Assembly: GCA_947453725.1 (NCBI GenBank)
Contig: CANGHH010000009.1
Location: forward strand, 124,001-188,000
Reading direction: 5' to 3'
Length of the DNA: 64,000 nucleotides
DNA from: Betaproteobacteria bacterium
Lineage (GTDB): Bacteria > Pseudomonadota > Gammaproteobacteria > Burkholderiales > Burkholderiaceae_C
The notes below the pieces were generated by a model. That model was not told the DNA's origin. It worked only from the letters and a program-made list of their open reading frames with translations, and ran no database searches. The translations under genes and the position numbers were made by a program. This document shows positions 1-8,600 of the stretch, in pieces. How positions within the stretch are numbered: position 1 is the first letter of the stretch; every line of letters begins with the position of its first letter.

Positions 1-651
1 GCGCGCCACGATGGTTTCGGGCACCGTGCTCATGCCGACGGCCTGCGCCCCCAGCAGCTTGAACATGCGGATCTCGGCCGGCGTCTCGAACTGCGGGCCC
101 ATGAACCAGGCGTAGACGCCCGAGTGCAGCGACGTGCCCTGGGTGTGGGCGGCGGCGCGCGCCTGTTCGCGCAGCGCCGGGTCGTAGGCGTTGACCATGT
201 CGACGAAACGGTCGTCGCCGGGTTCCCCGAACAGCGGCGAGCGCTGCGAGAAGTTCAGGTGGTCGGTGATCAGCATCAGCGCGCCGGGGCGCATCTCGGG
301 GTCCATGCTGCCGGCGGCGTTGGTCTGCAGCAGCAGCGTCACGCCCCAGGCGGCGAGCGCGCGGATGGCGCCTTTCATGCCGTCGGCCTCGCCGGTCTCG
401 TAGGCATGCTGGCGGCCGCCGAGCACCGCCACCGCGACCCCGCCGACGGTGCCGACCCGCAGCACGCCGCTGTGGCCGCCGACGGCCAGCAGCGGAAAGG
501 CCGGCAGGTCGGCGTAGGGCACATCGACGGCGTCCTGCAGCTGGTCGGCAAAGGGGTGCCAGCCCGAGCCCAGCAGCACGGCGATCTTCGGGGCGGGCTC
601 GGCGATGCGCTGGCGCAAGACGTCGACGGTGGATTCGATGAGGGTGTTCAT
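1..651 (-). CDS. Purine nucleoside phosphorylase (3' end cut by window edge)
   Basis: Phosphorolysis of purine nucleosides to base plus ribose-1-phosphate in the cytoplasm. Roughly 216 residues are visible from the ATG at 651. The N-terminal half has the family pattern: a phosphate-loop-like LLGSGWHPF near residue 30, GGRQHAYE around residue 80, then LLLQTNAAGS and PGALMLITDHLNF, and later MGPQFETPAEIR. The ATG overlaps the stop of the upstream cytidine deaminase (ATGA), so translation is probably coupled. The gene closes a nucleoside uptake and salvage operon. The C-terminal part lies outside the window, so completeness is unknown. Trimeric (PunA-type) rather than hexameric DeoD-type is my reading of the motifs. 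Confidence 0.88.
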   Translation of the reverse strand, partial: MNTLIESTVDVLRQRIAEPAPKIAVLLGSGWHPFADQLQDAVDVPYADLPAFPLLAVGGHSGVLRVGTVGGVAVAVLGGRQHAYETGEADGMKGAIRALAAWGVTLLLQTNAAGSMDPEMRPGALMLITDHLNFSQRSPLFGEPGDDRFVDMVNAYDPALREQARAAAHTQGTSLHSGVYAWFMGPQFETPAEIRMFKLLGAQAVGMSTVPETIVAR

Positions 652-1088
652 GGCGCAGTGTCCGTCTTCAGGTGTTGGGGGCCGAAGCTGTTCGGCAGCA
701 GGTCGCCCAGGCGGTGGGTGGCCCGCACGGTGTGCAGGTCGGTGATGAGGACCGGGCAATCGTCGGCCGCGAATTCGCGCAGCTTCTGGCGGCAGCCGCC
801 GCAGGGCGTGACCGGCTCGTCGGCCACGCCGCAGACCGCGGCGGCCAGGATGCGCCGGCCGCCGGCAGCCACCATCACCGCGATGGCCGAGGCCTCGGCG
901 CACCAGCCCTGCGGGTAGGCGGCGTTCTCGACGTTGCCGCCGCGGTGGATGCGGCCCAGCTCGTCCTGCACCGCTGCGCCGACGGCGAAGCGCGAATAGG
1001 GCGCGTAGGCCTGCTCGCGGGCGGCGCGTGCCGCCTCGATCAGGGCGGCATGGGGCTGCGGGCTGGACAAGTCAACGCTCCTTGACAT
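648..1088 (-). CDS. cdd: Cytidine deaminase
   Basis: Zinc enzyme deaminating cytidine and deoxycytidine to uridine and deoxyuridine. The 146-residue length fits the small homotetrameric class. Zinc ligands are visible as Cys63 (in GWCAEASA, with catalytic Glu65) and the PCGGC pair Cys96 and Cys99; NVENAAYP at 52-59 is the substrate-binding loop. It overlaps the upstream permease by 17 bases and the downstream phosphorylase by ATGA, so it sits inside the nucleoside transport operon and would feed imported cytidine into the uridine pool. Confidence 0.95.
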   Translation of the reverse strand: MSRSVDLSSPQPHAALIEAARAAREQAYAPYSRFAVGAAVQDELGRIHRGGNVENAAYPQGWCAEASAIAVMVAAGGRRILAAAVCGVADEPVTPCGGCRQKLREFAADDCPVLITDLHTVRATHRLGDLLPNSFGPQHLKTDTAP

Positions 1089-2040
1089 AGGGCCGGCCGA
1101 GCGCCGCCGGCGCCACGGCGTGGCCGATGAAGCCGGCCAGCAGCACCACGGTCATCGCGTAGGGCAGCGCCTGGATGAACTGCACCGGCACCTCGCCGAC
1201 CAGCGGCAACGGCACGCCCTGCAGGCGGATCGACACGGCGTCGAGAAAACCGAACAGCAGGCAGGCCCACAGCGCGCCGACCGGATGCCACTTGCCGAAG
1301 ATCAGCGCGGCCAGCGCCATGTAGCCGCGGCCGGCGGTCATGTTGGGGATGAAGCTCGGGTTCTGCGCCAGCACCAGGTAGGCGCCGGCCAGCGAACTGA
1401 GCACGCCGTTCAGGGCCAGCGCCTGGTAGCGCAGCGCCTGCACCGAGACGCCGGCCGCGTCGACCATCGTCGGGTTCTCGCCGGCGGCGCGCAGCCGCAG
1501 GCCGAAGCGCGTGCGGTAGAGCAGCCACCAGACGCCGCCGACCAGGGCCAGCGTGCCGTAGACCATCGCGTTGTGGCCGAAGAAGGCCAGCGCCAGCGCC
1601 TTGCCGATGAAAGGCAGCCGGGCCACCCCATCGCCGGCGTCGACGAACCATCGATCGAGCCGCACGCTTTCCGGCAAGGGCGGCGTCTGACCGCCCTGCG
1701 CAAAGGCCGCGATGCCCAGCACCACGCTGAGACCGGCGGCGGTCATCGTGATGGCCATGCCGAGCACGACCTGGTCGCCGCGGTGGCTGACGCAGGCGTA
1801 GCCGTGCAGCATCGACAGCGCCAGCCCGACGGCCAGCGCTGCCCCCAGCGCCAGCACCAGGCTGCCGCTGGCGACACCGACCGCTGCGGTGGTGAAGGCC
1901 GTCATCAGCATCTTGCCTTCGAGGCCGAGGTCGATGACGCCCGAGCGCTCGCACATCACGCCGGCCAGCGCGCACAGGATCAGCGGCACCGAGACGCGCA
2001 GCGTGCTGGCGATCAGGGTGCCGATCAGCACCTCATCCAC
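1072..2040 (-). CDS. Nucleoside ABC transporter permease (YufQ/NupC-type)
   Basis: Inner-membrane permease of the branched-chain-amino-acid/sugar permease superfamily, 322 residues, mostly hydrophobic with about eight to nine predicted membrane segments. It carries the family stretch CERSGVIDLGLEGKML near residue 30 and NPSFIPNMTAGRGYMALAAL near residue 230. It overlaps the other permease gene by 8 bases and precedes cdd. Together with the ATPase and BMP-type binding protein it makes a complete nucleoside importer like the BmpA-NupABC systems. Substrate is inferred from the salvage enzymes in the same operon. Confidence 0.88.
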   Translation of the reverse strand: MDEVLIGTLIASTLRVSVPLILCALAGVMCERSGVIDLGLEGKMLMTAFTTAAVGVASGSLVLALGAALAVGLALSMLHGYACVSHRGDQVVLGMAITMTAAGLSVVLGIAAFAQGGQTPPLPESVRLDRWFVDAGDGVARLPFIGKALALAFFGHNAMVYGTLALVGGVWWLLYRTRFGLRLRAAGENPTMVDAAGVSVQALRYQALALNGVLSSLAGAYLVLAQNPSFIPNMTAGRGYMALAALIFGKWHPVGALWACLLFGFLDAVSIRLQGVPLPLVGEVPVQFIQALPYAMTVVLLAGFIGHAVAPAALGRPYVKER

Positions 2041-3160
2041 GGCTGGGTCCCCCGCCCGGATTTCTGGAGACAGCGCGCCAGGCCTTGAACAGCAGCGGCG
2101 CCGCGACCTGCGCCATCGCGCCGGCGAAGAGCACGATCAGGCCCTGCAGCATGAAGACCATGTCGCGGCTGAAGCCGTTGATCTCGAAGGCCAGTTCCGA
2201 ACCGCCTTGGTAGAGCACGCCGAACAGGATCGACGCCAGCACGATGCCCAGCGGGTGGTTGCGGCCGATCAGGCTGACGGCGATGCCGGCGAAGCCCGCG
2301 CCGGCGACGAAGTCGGGCAGCAGTCGGCCGTGGACGCCTGCGATCTCGTTGACGCCGACCAGCCCGGCCAGCGCGCCCGATGCCGCCATCGCCGCGACCA
2401 TCAGCGTCTTCGGCCGCAGGCCGGCGTAGAGCGCGGCGTCGGGCGCGAAACCGACCGCCCGCAGCGCGTAGCCGGGCTGCGACTTCCACAGCGCCAGGTG
2501 GCACAGCAGCGCCGCGCCCAGGGCCAGCAGCAGCGTCAGATTCAGCGGCGTGCGCGGCCAGGCGATGCCGAAGGCGGCCAGCGCTTCGTGCAGGCCCGGC
2601 ATGTGCGCCGACGGCGCGAAGGCCCGGCTTTCGGGCGTCATGTTGCCGGGCTCCTTCAAGCCGGCGACCAGCAGGTAGCTCAGCAGCGCTGCGGCGATGA
2701 AATTGAACATGATGGTCGTGATCACCGTGTGGCTGCCGCGCCAGGCCTGCAGCGCGCCGGGCACCGCGCCCCAGACGCCGCCGAACAGCGCCGCCGACAG
2801 CACCATGATCGGCAGCATCAGCCAGGCCGGCAACTGCGCGCTCCAGGCCAGTGCGGCCAGCCCGGCGCCCAGCCCGCCCATGATGGCCTGGCCTTCGCCG
2901 CCGATGTTGAACAGGCCGCCATGGAAAGCCACGGCCACCGCCAGCCCGGCGCAGATGAAGGTGGTGGCGTAGTACAGCGTGTAGCTGATGCCGGCCTGCG
3001 AGCCCAGCGCGCCCTGGGCCAGCAGCGTCAGCACCTGCAGCGGGTTGAAGCCGACCAGCGCGACGACGACGCCAGCAACGACCAGCGCCAGCGCCAGGTT
3101 GACGGCCGGCAGCAGGGCCACGTCCATCCAGCGTGGCAGTTCAACAGGTTGCGCGCTCAT
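2033..3160 (-). CDS. Nucleoside ABC transporter permease (YufP/NupB-type)
   Basis: Second inner-membrane permease of the nucleoside importer, 375 residues from the ATG at 3160. That start has a purine-rich GGGGAG about 9 bases upstream; an in-frame start at 3211 is possible but would add an arginine-rich stretch without family support. The protein has the paired-permease pattern FHGGLFNIGGEGQAIMGGLG (near residue 100) and a long helical core. It overlaps the next permease by 8 bases, and 73 bases separate it from the ATPase gene upstream. Confidence 0.87.
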   Translation of the reverse strand: MSAQPVELPRWMDVALLPAVNLALALVVAGVVVALVGFNPLQVLTLLAQGALGSQAGISYTLYYATTFICAGLAVAVAFHGGLFNIGGEGQAIMGGLGAGLAALAWSAQLPAWLMLPIMVLSAALFGGVWGAVPGALQAWRGSHTVITTIMFNFIAAALLSYLLVAGLKEPGNMTPESRAFAPSAHMPGLHEALAAFGIAWPRTPLNLTLLLALGAALLCHLALWKSQPGYALRAVGFAPDAALYAGLRPKTLMVAAMAASGALAGLVGVNEIAGVHGRLLPDFVAGAGFAGIAVSLIGRNHPLGIVLASILFGVLYQGGSELAFEINGFSRDMVFMLQGLIVLFAGAMAQVAAPLLFKAWRAVSRNPGGGPSRG

Positions 3161-3233
3161 TTCATTGCGCTCCCCGGCCCGGCTTGCAAGCCGGGCCGGG
3201 TCGCCGGGCAATCGGGCCGATGCAGGTCGGCCC

Positions 3234-4787
3234 TCATGTCCCGGCTCCCCCCATCAGCCGCCCGAGGGCGGCCTCGGTGCATTGTCCGATCGGCAGTTCC
3301 CCGGTGATGCGCCCGGCATTCATCACCAGCACGCGGTCGGCCAGGGCCAGGATCTCGTCGAGTTCCGACGACACCAGCAGCACCGCGCCGCCGGCATCGC
3401 GCATCGCGCGCAGGCGGCTGTGGATGAATTCGATGGCGCCGATGTCGACGCCGCGCGTCGGCTGGCCGACCAGCAACACCTGCGGTTCGTGCAGCGCCTC
3501 GCGCGCCAGCACCAGCTTCTGCTGGTTGCCGCCGCTGAACTGGCTGCTGCGCAGGCCCGGGTTGCGCGGCCGCACGTCGTAGCGGTCCATCATCGCGGCG
3601 GTGTCGTCGCGCATGGCCCGCTGGCGCATCCAGCCGCCTTGCCAGAAGCCGCGGCTGTAGCGCCGCAGGGACTGGTAGCCCAGCACCGCCGATTCCCAGG
3701 CCGCAAAGGGCAGCACCAGGCCGCGGCGGTGGCGGTCTTCGGGCACGTGGGCGATGCGCCGCTGGCGCGCCACGCGGGTGCTCATCCAGCGCGTCGGCGT
3801 GTAGGCCGCTTCGCCGACCTGCAGCTCACCGTGGGACGGCGCCATCAGGCCCGACAGCAAATCCAGCAGTTCGCTCTGGCCGTTGCCCGAAACCCCGGCC
3901 ACGCCGACGATCTCGCCGGCGTGCAGCGTCAGGCTGACGTCGCGCAGGCGCGCCACGCCCAGCGCGTCGGTCCAGTGCAGGCCGTTGGCCTGCAGCAGCA
4001 CGGCGCCGGGTTGCGCCGCCTGGGCCGAATTCTCAACACCCCGGTCCAGCTTGACGCGGCGGCCGACCATCGCCTCGGCCAGGCCATCGAGGCTGGTGTC
4101 CTTGATGGCGCAGTCCAGCACCACCTGGCCCTGGCGCATCACCGTGACGGCGTCGCACAGGGCCATGATTTCCTTCAGCTTGTGCGTGATCAGCAGGATG
4201 GTCGTGCCGCGCGCGCGCAGGCCGCGCAGGGTGTCGAACAGCGCCTCGGTTTCCTTTGGCGTCAGCACCGCCGTCGGCTCGTCGAGGATCAGGATGCGCG
4301 CGCCGCGGAACAGCGTCTTCAGGATCTCCAGCCGCTGGCGTTCGCCCACCGGCAGTTCACCGACCCGTGCGTCCAGCTGCACCTGCAGCCCGGTGTCGCG
4401 CATCAGCACGTCGAGCTGGCTGCGCACCTGGGCCCGCGCGGCCTGCAGGCGCCAGCCGGGTTCGGCGCCGAGCATCACGTTGTCCAGCGCGCTCAGGGTG
4501 TCGACCAGCATGAAGTGCTGGTGGACCATGCCGATGCCCAGGCGGATCGCCTCGCGCGAACCGCTGATGCGCGCGGGCGCGCCGTTGATGGCGATGTCGC
4601 CGCTGTCGGCCTGGTAGAAGCCGTAGAGGATGGACATCAGCGTGCTCTTGCCGGCGCCGTTCTCGCCGACGATGCCGTGCACCGTGCCAGCGGCCACGCG
4701 GAGCTTCACGTCGCGGTTGGCGTGGACGGCGCCGAAGCGCTTGTCGATGCCGCGCATCTCGACCGCCAGGGCGGCGGTGGTGCCCAT
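3234..4787 (-). CDS. Nucleoside ABC transporter, double ATPase subunit (YufO/NupA-type)
   Basis: Cytoplasmic ATPase of 517 residues with two fused ABC domains, as in sugar and nucleoside (CUT2-like) importers. The first domain has Walker A GENGAGKS near residue 42 and Walker B ILILDEPTAVL near residue 165. The second is degenerate at Walker A (GVSGNGQS) but keeps the signature FSGGNQQK. This asymmetry is normal in the family. The ATG at 4787 overlaps the binding-protein stop as TGATG; a GTG at 4790 is an equally possible start. It energises the two permeases encoded downstream. Confidence 0.9.
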   Translation of the reverse strand: MGTTAALAVEMRGIDKRFGAVHANRDVKLRVAAGTVHGIVGENGAGKSTLMSILYGFYQADSGDIAINGAPARISGSREAIRLGIGMVHQHFMLVDTLSALDNVMLGAEPGWRLQAARAQVRSQLDVLMRDTGLQVQLDARVGELPVGERQRLEILKTLFRGARILILDEPTAVLTPKETEALFDTLRGLRARGTTILLITHKLKEIMALCDAVTVMRQGQVVLDCAIKDTSLDGLAEAMVGRRVKLDRGVENSAQAAQPGAVLLQANGLHWTDALGVARLRDVSLTLHAGEIVGVAGVSGNGQSELLDLLSGLMAPSHGELQVGEAAYTPTRWMSTRVARQRRIAHVPEDRHRRGLVLPFAAWESAVLGYQSLRRYSRGFWQGGWMRQRAMRDDTAAMMDRYDVRPRNPGLRSSQFSGGNQQKLVLAREALHEPQVLLVGQPTRGVDIGAIEFIHSRLRAMRDAGGAVLLVSSELDEILALADRVLVMNAGRITGELPIGQCTEAALGRLMGGAGT

Positions 4788-5755
4788 CACTTGCAGGTGT
4801 TCGCGACGGTGAAGTCGATGACCTTGATCTTGCCGCTGATGATGTCGGCGCGCGCCGCATCGACGCGCTGCTTCATCTCGGTCGTCACCAGTTTGGCGTT
4901 GTTCTCGTCGATGGCCACGTCGACGCCGCCTTCCTTCAGACCCAGCGTGGTCAGGCCCGGCGTCACGGTCTTGAAGGCGGTGTAGACGGCCACGTCGACG
5001 CGCTTGACCATGCTGGTCAGCATGGTGCCGGGGTGCAGGTGGTTCTGGTTGCTGTCGACACCGATGGCCAGCTTGCCGGCGTCCTTGGCGGCCTGGTAGA
5101 CGCCCAGGCCGGTGCCGCCCGCGGCGGCGAAGACCACGTCGACGCCCGCGGCGAACTGCGACTTGGCCAATTCGGCGCCGCGCGCCGGGTCGTTCCAGGC
5201 CTGCGGCGTGGTGCCGGTCATGTTGGTGGTGACCTGGGCTGCAGGCCTGGCGTACTTCGCGCCCTGCTCGAAGCCGCAGGCGAACTTGCGGATCAGCGGG
5301 ATGTCCATGCCGCCGATGAAGCCCAGCTTGCCGGTCTTGCTGGCCATCGCGGCCATCACGCCGACCAGGAAGCTGCCCTCGTGTTCCTTGAACACGATGC
5401 TCTGCACATTCGGCAGCTTGACCTCGGCGTCGATGACGACGAATTGGGTCTTCGGGAAATCCTTGGCCACTTTCTCGGCCGCGCTGCCCTGGCTGAAGCC
5501 GATCCCGACGATCGGGTTGGCGCCGCGTTCGGCCATCCGGCGTTGCGCCTGTTCACGCTGCGCGGGGTTCGAGATCTCGAACTCCAGGTAGGACCGGCCG
5601 GTTTCCTTCTTCCACTTTTCGGCGCCGTTGTAGCCGGCCTGGTTGAAGGACTTGTCGAACTTGCCGCCCATGTCGTAGATGACGGCCGGTTCGGCCAGGG
5701 CCAGAGCAAGGACAGGGGCTGCGGCCAGGGTGGCGGCCAGCAAGATGCGCTTCAT
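4787..5755 (-). CDS. BMP-family nucleoside-binding protein
   Basis: Periplasmic substrate-binding protein of the basic membrane protein (Bmp/Med) family, 322 residues from the ATG at 5755. The N-terminus MKRILLAATLAAAPVLALALA is a clear secretion signal. The mature part has the family hallmarks DMGGKFDKSFNQAGYNGAEKW, a GIGFSQ segment, and GFIGGMDIPLIRKFACGFEQG. An in-frame start further upstream would bury the signal, so 5755 is preferred although its ribosome site is weak. First gene of the nucleoside operon, divergent from adenosine deaminase. Confidence 0.9.
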   Translation of the reverse strand: MKRILLAATLAAAPVLALALAEPAVIYDMGGKFDKSFNQAGYNGAEKWKKETGRSYLEFEISNPAQREQAQRRMAERGANPIVGIGFSQGSAAEKVAKDFPKTQFVVIDAEVKLPNVQSIVFKEHEGSFLVGVMAAMASKTGKLGFIGGMDIPLIRKFACGFEQGAKYARPAAQVTTNMTGTTPQAWNDPARGAELAKSQFAAGVDVVFAAAGGTGLGVYQAAKDAGKLAIGVDSNQNHLHPGTMLTSMVKRVDVAVYTAFKTVTPGLTTLGLKEGGVDVAIDENNAKLVTTEMKQRVDAARADIISGKIKVIDFTVANTCK

Positions 5756-5862
5756 GGGTGGGGGTGCAGGCGGAGACAAGCCGCGCAGGATAGCAAGAGT
5801 CACGCCGCTGCCCGGCGCGCCGCTGGCCGCCGGCGTCGGCGCGCGTCTCGCTTGGGTCTAGC

Positions 5863-6897
5863 ATGGCAACGATGACAAGCCCCACCGACACCCGCGCGCT
5901 GCCCAAGGTACTGCTCCACGAACACCTCGACGGCGGGCTGCGCGTGGCCACGCTGCTGGACCTGCTGCGCCAGCGCGGCATCGCCAGCCCGGCGCCCGAC
6001 GAGGCCGCGCTGGCCGCCTGGTTCGACGCCAACGCCCACGCCGGCAGCCTGCTCAAGTACCTCGAAGGCTTCGCGCTGACGGTGGCCGCGATGGCCACGC
6101 CGGCGGCGCTGGAACGGGTGGCCTTCGAGGCCGCCGAAGACGCCCGGCTGGACGGCGCGGTGCTCGCCGAATTCCGCATCGCGCCGCTGCTCTTCGAGCC
6201 CTTCGGCGTCAGCGGCGAAGCGGCGGTCGAAGCGCTGCTGGCCGGCCTGGCGCGCAGCCGCCTGCCCAGCGGGCTGATCGTCTGCGGCATGCGCCACGAG
6301 CCGCCGGCAGCGACCGAACGCGCCGCGCGGCTGGCCGTGGCCTACCGCGACCGCGGCGTGGTCGCCTACGACCTGGCCGGCGCCGAATTCGGCTTTCCAC
6401 CGAGCAGCCACGCCGCGGCGCTGAAGATCGTGCGCGACGGCGGGCTGGCGATCACCTTGCACGCCGGCGAGGCCGACGCCGCCGAGCGTGTCGTCGAAGC
6501 CGGCCGCCTGGGCGCCGCCCGCATCGGCCACGGCGTGCGCCTGGCCGACGCGCTGCAAGACCCGGCCCGCCGCCACCTGGTCGACACGGTGCTGGAGATG
6601 GGCCTGCACCTCGAGGTCTGCCCGACCAGCAATGTGCACACCGGCGCGGCGGCCTCGGTGGCGCTGCACCCGATCGTCGACCTCTGGCAAGCCGGTGTCT
6701 CGCTGAGTTACCACACCGACAACCGGCTGATGAGCTGCATCACGGCGAGCCAGGAAGCGGCGGCGCTGCTGGCCCACACGCCGCTGACCGAGACCGACCT
6801 GCTGGCCATGGCGACGCAGGCGGCGCGGCATTCCTTCCTGCCGGAATCCGACAGGCTGGCTGCGCAGGCCGCGATCGAGGCCTACCGGCCGGCCTGA
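5863..6897 (+). CDS. add: Adenosine deaminase
   Basis: Zinc hydrolase converting adenosine to inosine, 344 residues. Metal and catalytic residues are visible: His19 and His21 in LLHEHLDGG, His200 and Glu203 in HAGEAD, His223 in GHGVRLAD, and Asp286 in the YHTDNRLMS segment. The last motif is TDNR rather than the TDDP of enterobacterial enzymes, a form seen in other adenosine deaminase subgroups. Divergent from the nucleoside import operon, 107 bases from its first ATG, so the two probably share a control region. Its product inosine is a substrate for the phosphorylase in the operon. Confidence 0.92.
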   Translation: MATMTSPTDTRALPKVLLHEHLDGGLRVATLLDLLRQRGIASPAPDEAALAAWFDANAHAGSLLKYLEGFALTVAAMATPAALERVAFEAAEDARLDGAVLAEFRIAPLLFEPFGVSGEAAVEALLAGLARSRLPSGLIVCGMRHEPPAATERAARLAVAYRDRGVVAYDLAGAEFGFPPSSHAAALKIVRDGGLAITLHAGEADAAERVVEAGRLGAARIGHGVRLADALQDPARRHLVDTVLEMGLHLEVCPTSNVHTGAAASVALHPIVDLWQAGVSLSYHTDNRLMSCITASQEAAALLAHTPLTETDLLAMATQAARHSFLPESDRLAAQAAIEAYRPA

Positions 6898-6901
6898 GCG
6901 T

Positions 6902-7972
6902 TCAGACCACCGCCGGCTGCAGGTAGCGGATGGTGCCGGCGTCGGCGTCGAGCTCGACGTCCAGGCCCACCGGCAGCGTGAACTTGCGCTTGATGTGGCC
7001 GAACAGCGCGCCGCTGTAGACCGGCACTTTCAGCGGCTTGACGAAGTAGTCGTCGAAGACCTCGTCCAGCGTCAGCGTGCCGTAGTTGCCCTCGCCCGGC
7101 GTGCAGTTGGTGAAGGCGCCCAGCACCACGCCGGCCACGCGGTCCAGCGCGCCGGCCAGCTTCAGCGTCGACAGCATGCGGTCGCAGCGGTAGATGGCCT
7201 CGTTGGTCTCTTCCAGGAACAGGATGGCGCCGTCGCAGGCCGGCCAGTAGCGCGAACCGGCCAGCGAACTGAACACCGCCAGGTTGCCGCCGACCAGCGG
7301 GCCGCGCGCGCGGCCGCCGCGCAGCGTCTGCGTGCGGTTGTTGCGCGGCACCAGCGCGTCTTCGCTTTCGGCTTCGTTCGCCAGGGTCTGCGCCTTGGCG
7401 TCGATCACCGCGCCGCGCAGCCAGGCCACGCTGAAGGCGTTCCACTCCGACACGCCGAGCGGGCAGTGGAAGGTCACCAGGCCGGTCTGTGCGTTGACGG
7501 CGTTGATCAGCGCCGTGACGTCGGAGAAACCGCCGAGGAACTTCGGGTTGCGTGCGATCAGGCCGTAATCCAGCAGCGGCAGGATGCGGTTGGCGCCCGA
7601 GCCGCCGGTCAGCGCCAGGATGCCCTGCACGCCGGGGTCGGCGAACATCGCGTTGACGTCGGCCGCGCGCTGCGCGTCGGTGCCGGCGAAGGGGCCGTAG
7701 CGGGCGTGCAGGTTCGGCGCTTCCCGGACCTTGAAGCCCAGCGCCTGCAGCGCCTCGGTGGCCAGCACATAGGGCAGGCGCTCGAAGACGGCGTTCGACG
7801 GGTTGACCAGCGCGATGGTGTCGCCGGGCTGCAGGCGGCGCGGGCGCAACGCCGGCAGGCGCGGCGCGGCTGGCGCCACGGGAACGGCTTGAACCGCTGG
7901 CGACGCGACGAGACCGGTGGCGCTGGCGGCAGCCGCGGCGGCGGCGATGAAATGGCGGCGGTTGGGGGTCAT
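6902..7972 (-). CDS. LD-carboxypeptidase (peptidase family S66), exported
   Basis: Serine peptidase family that removes the terminal D-alanine from murein tetrapeptides during peptidoglycan recycling. The 356-residue protein starts with RRHF followed by an alanine-rich stretch (residues 5-30), a twin-arginine-like signal, so it may act outside the cytoplasm, unlike E. coli LdcA. S66 motifs are present: LTGGSGANRILPLLD, GGFSDVTAL (nucleophile serine), ILFLEETNEAIYRCDRML (acidic residue) and FGHIKRKF (histidine). Only 18 bases from the upstream dipeptidase gene, so probably co-transcribed. Microcin immunity MccF proteins belong to the same family and cannot be excluded. Confidence 0.82.
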   Translation of the reverse strand: MTPNRRHFIAAAAAAASATGLVASPAVQAVPVAPAAPRLPALRPRRLQPGDTIALVNPSNAVFERLPYVLATEALQALGFKVREAPNLHARYGPFAGTDAQRAADVNAMFADPGVQGILALTGGSGANRILPLLDYGLIARNPKFLGGFSDVTALINAVNAQTGLVTFHCPLGVSEWNAFSVAWLRGAVIDAKAQTLANEAESEDALVPRNNRTQTLRGGRARGPLVGGNLAVFSSLAGSRYWPACDGAILFLEETNEAIYRCDRMLSTLKLAGALDRVAGVVLGAFTNCTPGEGNYGTLTLDEVFDDYFVKPLKVPVYSGALFGHIKRKFTLPVGLDVELDADAGTIRYLQPAVV

Positions 7973-7990
7973 GCAGGGCCTTGTCGCGGT

Positions 7991-8593
7991 TCAGTAGATG
8001 CGGGGCAGGTCGCGCCGCACGCGGTCGCGGTCGCCGTGGTCGAAGTGCCACCACTCGGTGGCGATGCCGTGGAAGCCGCCGTGGGCCATCGCGTCGGCCA
8101 GGCACTGCCGCTCGGCGACCTGGGCCGGCGTCAGCAGGCCGCTGGCCAGGTGCTGGGCGTGCAGCGCGGGGTGCGAGGCCAGCGCCATCTCGTCGAAGCC
8201 GCTGCCCATGTCGGACTCGCGGCCCTGCGGGTCGATCAGCGTCACGTCCACCGCCATGCCGTAGCTGTGGATGGAGCCGCGCGCCGGGTTGGCGAAGTAC
8301 AGCGCCATCGCGGTGCCCACCACGTCGGCCCAGATGGCTTCCTGCACCCGCTGCGGGCGCAGCGCGTCCAGCACCAGCAGGCGCCAGCCGGGGCGCCGCG
8401 TGCTCAGCCAGGTGGCGGCGGCTTCCAGGCCGCTGGCGGCCTCGGCCCGCAGCCAGGCGCAATCCAGGTCGACATAGAGCACGCGGCCGGCGAAGTTGTT
8501 GCGGGTCGCGTAGCGCAGGTCGCAGGGCACGCCGCGCAGCGTGGCCAGGCGGCGGAAGGCCGGGTCGCCGGCGATGTCCTCGACACGGGTCAT
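7991..8593 (-). CDS. ddpX: D-alanyl-D-alanine dipeptidase (VanX/DdpX family)
   Basis: Zinc dipeptidase of family M15D that splits D-Ala-D-Ala. With the ATG at 8593 it has 200 residues, typical for VanX and DdpX. The signature SIHSYGMAVDVTLID contains the ligand His and Asp, and EWWHFD supplies the catalytic Glu and third ligand His. No secretion signal is visible, so it is probably cytoplasmic. It sits between an M48 protease gene (7 bases upstream) and the S66 carboxypeptidase. With no van resistance genes nearby, a role in D-Ala-D-Ala turnover is more likely than glycopeptide resistance. Confidence 0.88.
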   Translation of the reverse strand: MTRVEDIAGDPAFRRLATLRGVPCDLRYATRNNFAGRVLYVDLDCAWLRAEAASGLEAAATWLSTRRPGWRLLVLDALRPQRVQEAIWADVVGTAMALYFANPARGSIHSYGMAVDVTLIDPQGRESDMGSGFDEMALASHPALHAQHLASGLLTPAQVAERQCLADAMAHGGFHGIATEWWHFDHGDRDRVRRDLPRIY

Positions 8594-8600
8594 CGCCGCT

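Noticed and set aside
7991..8593. VanX-type vancomycin resistance
   Set aside because: No vanH, vanA, vanR or vanS genes nearby, and Gram-negative DdpX enzymes share the same motifs; turnover of D-Ala-D-Ala is simpler.
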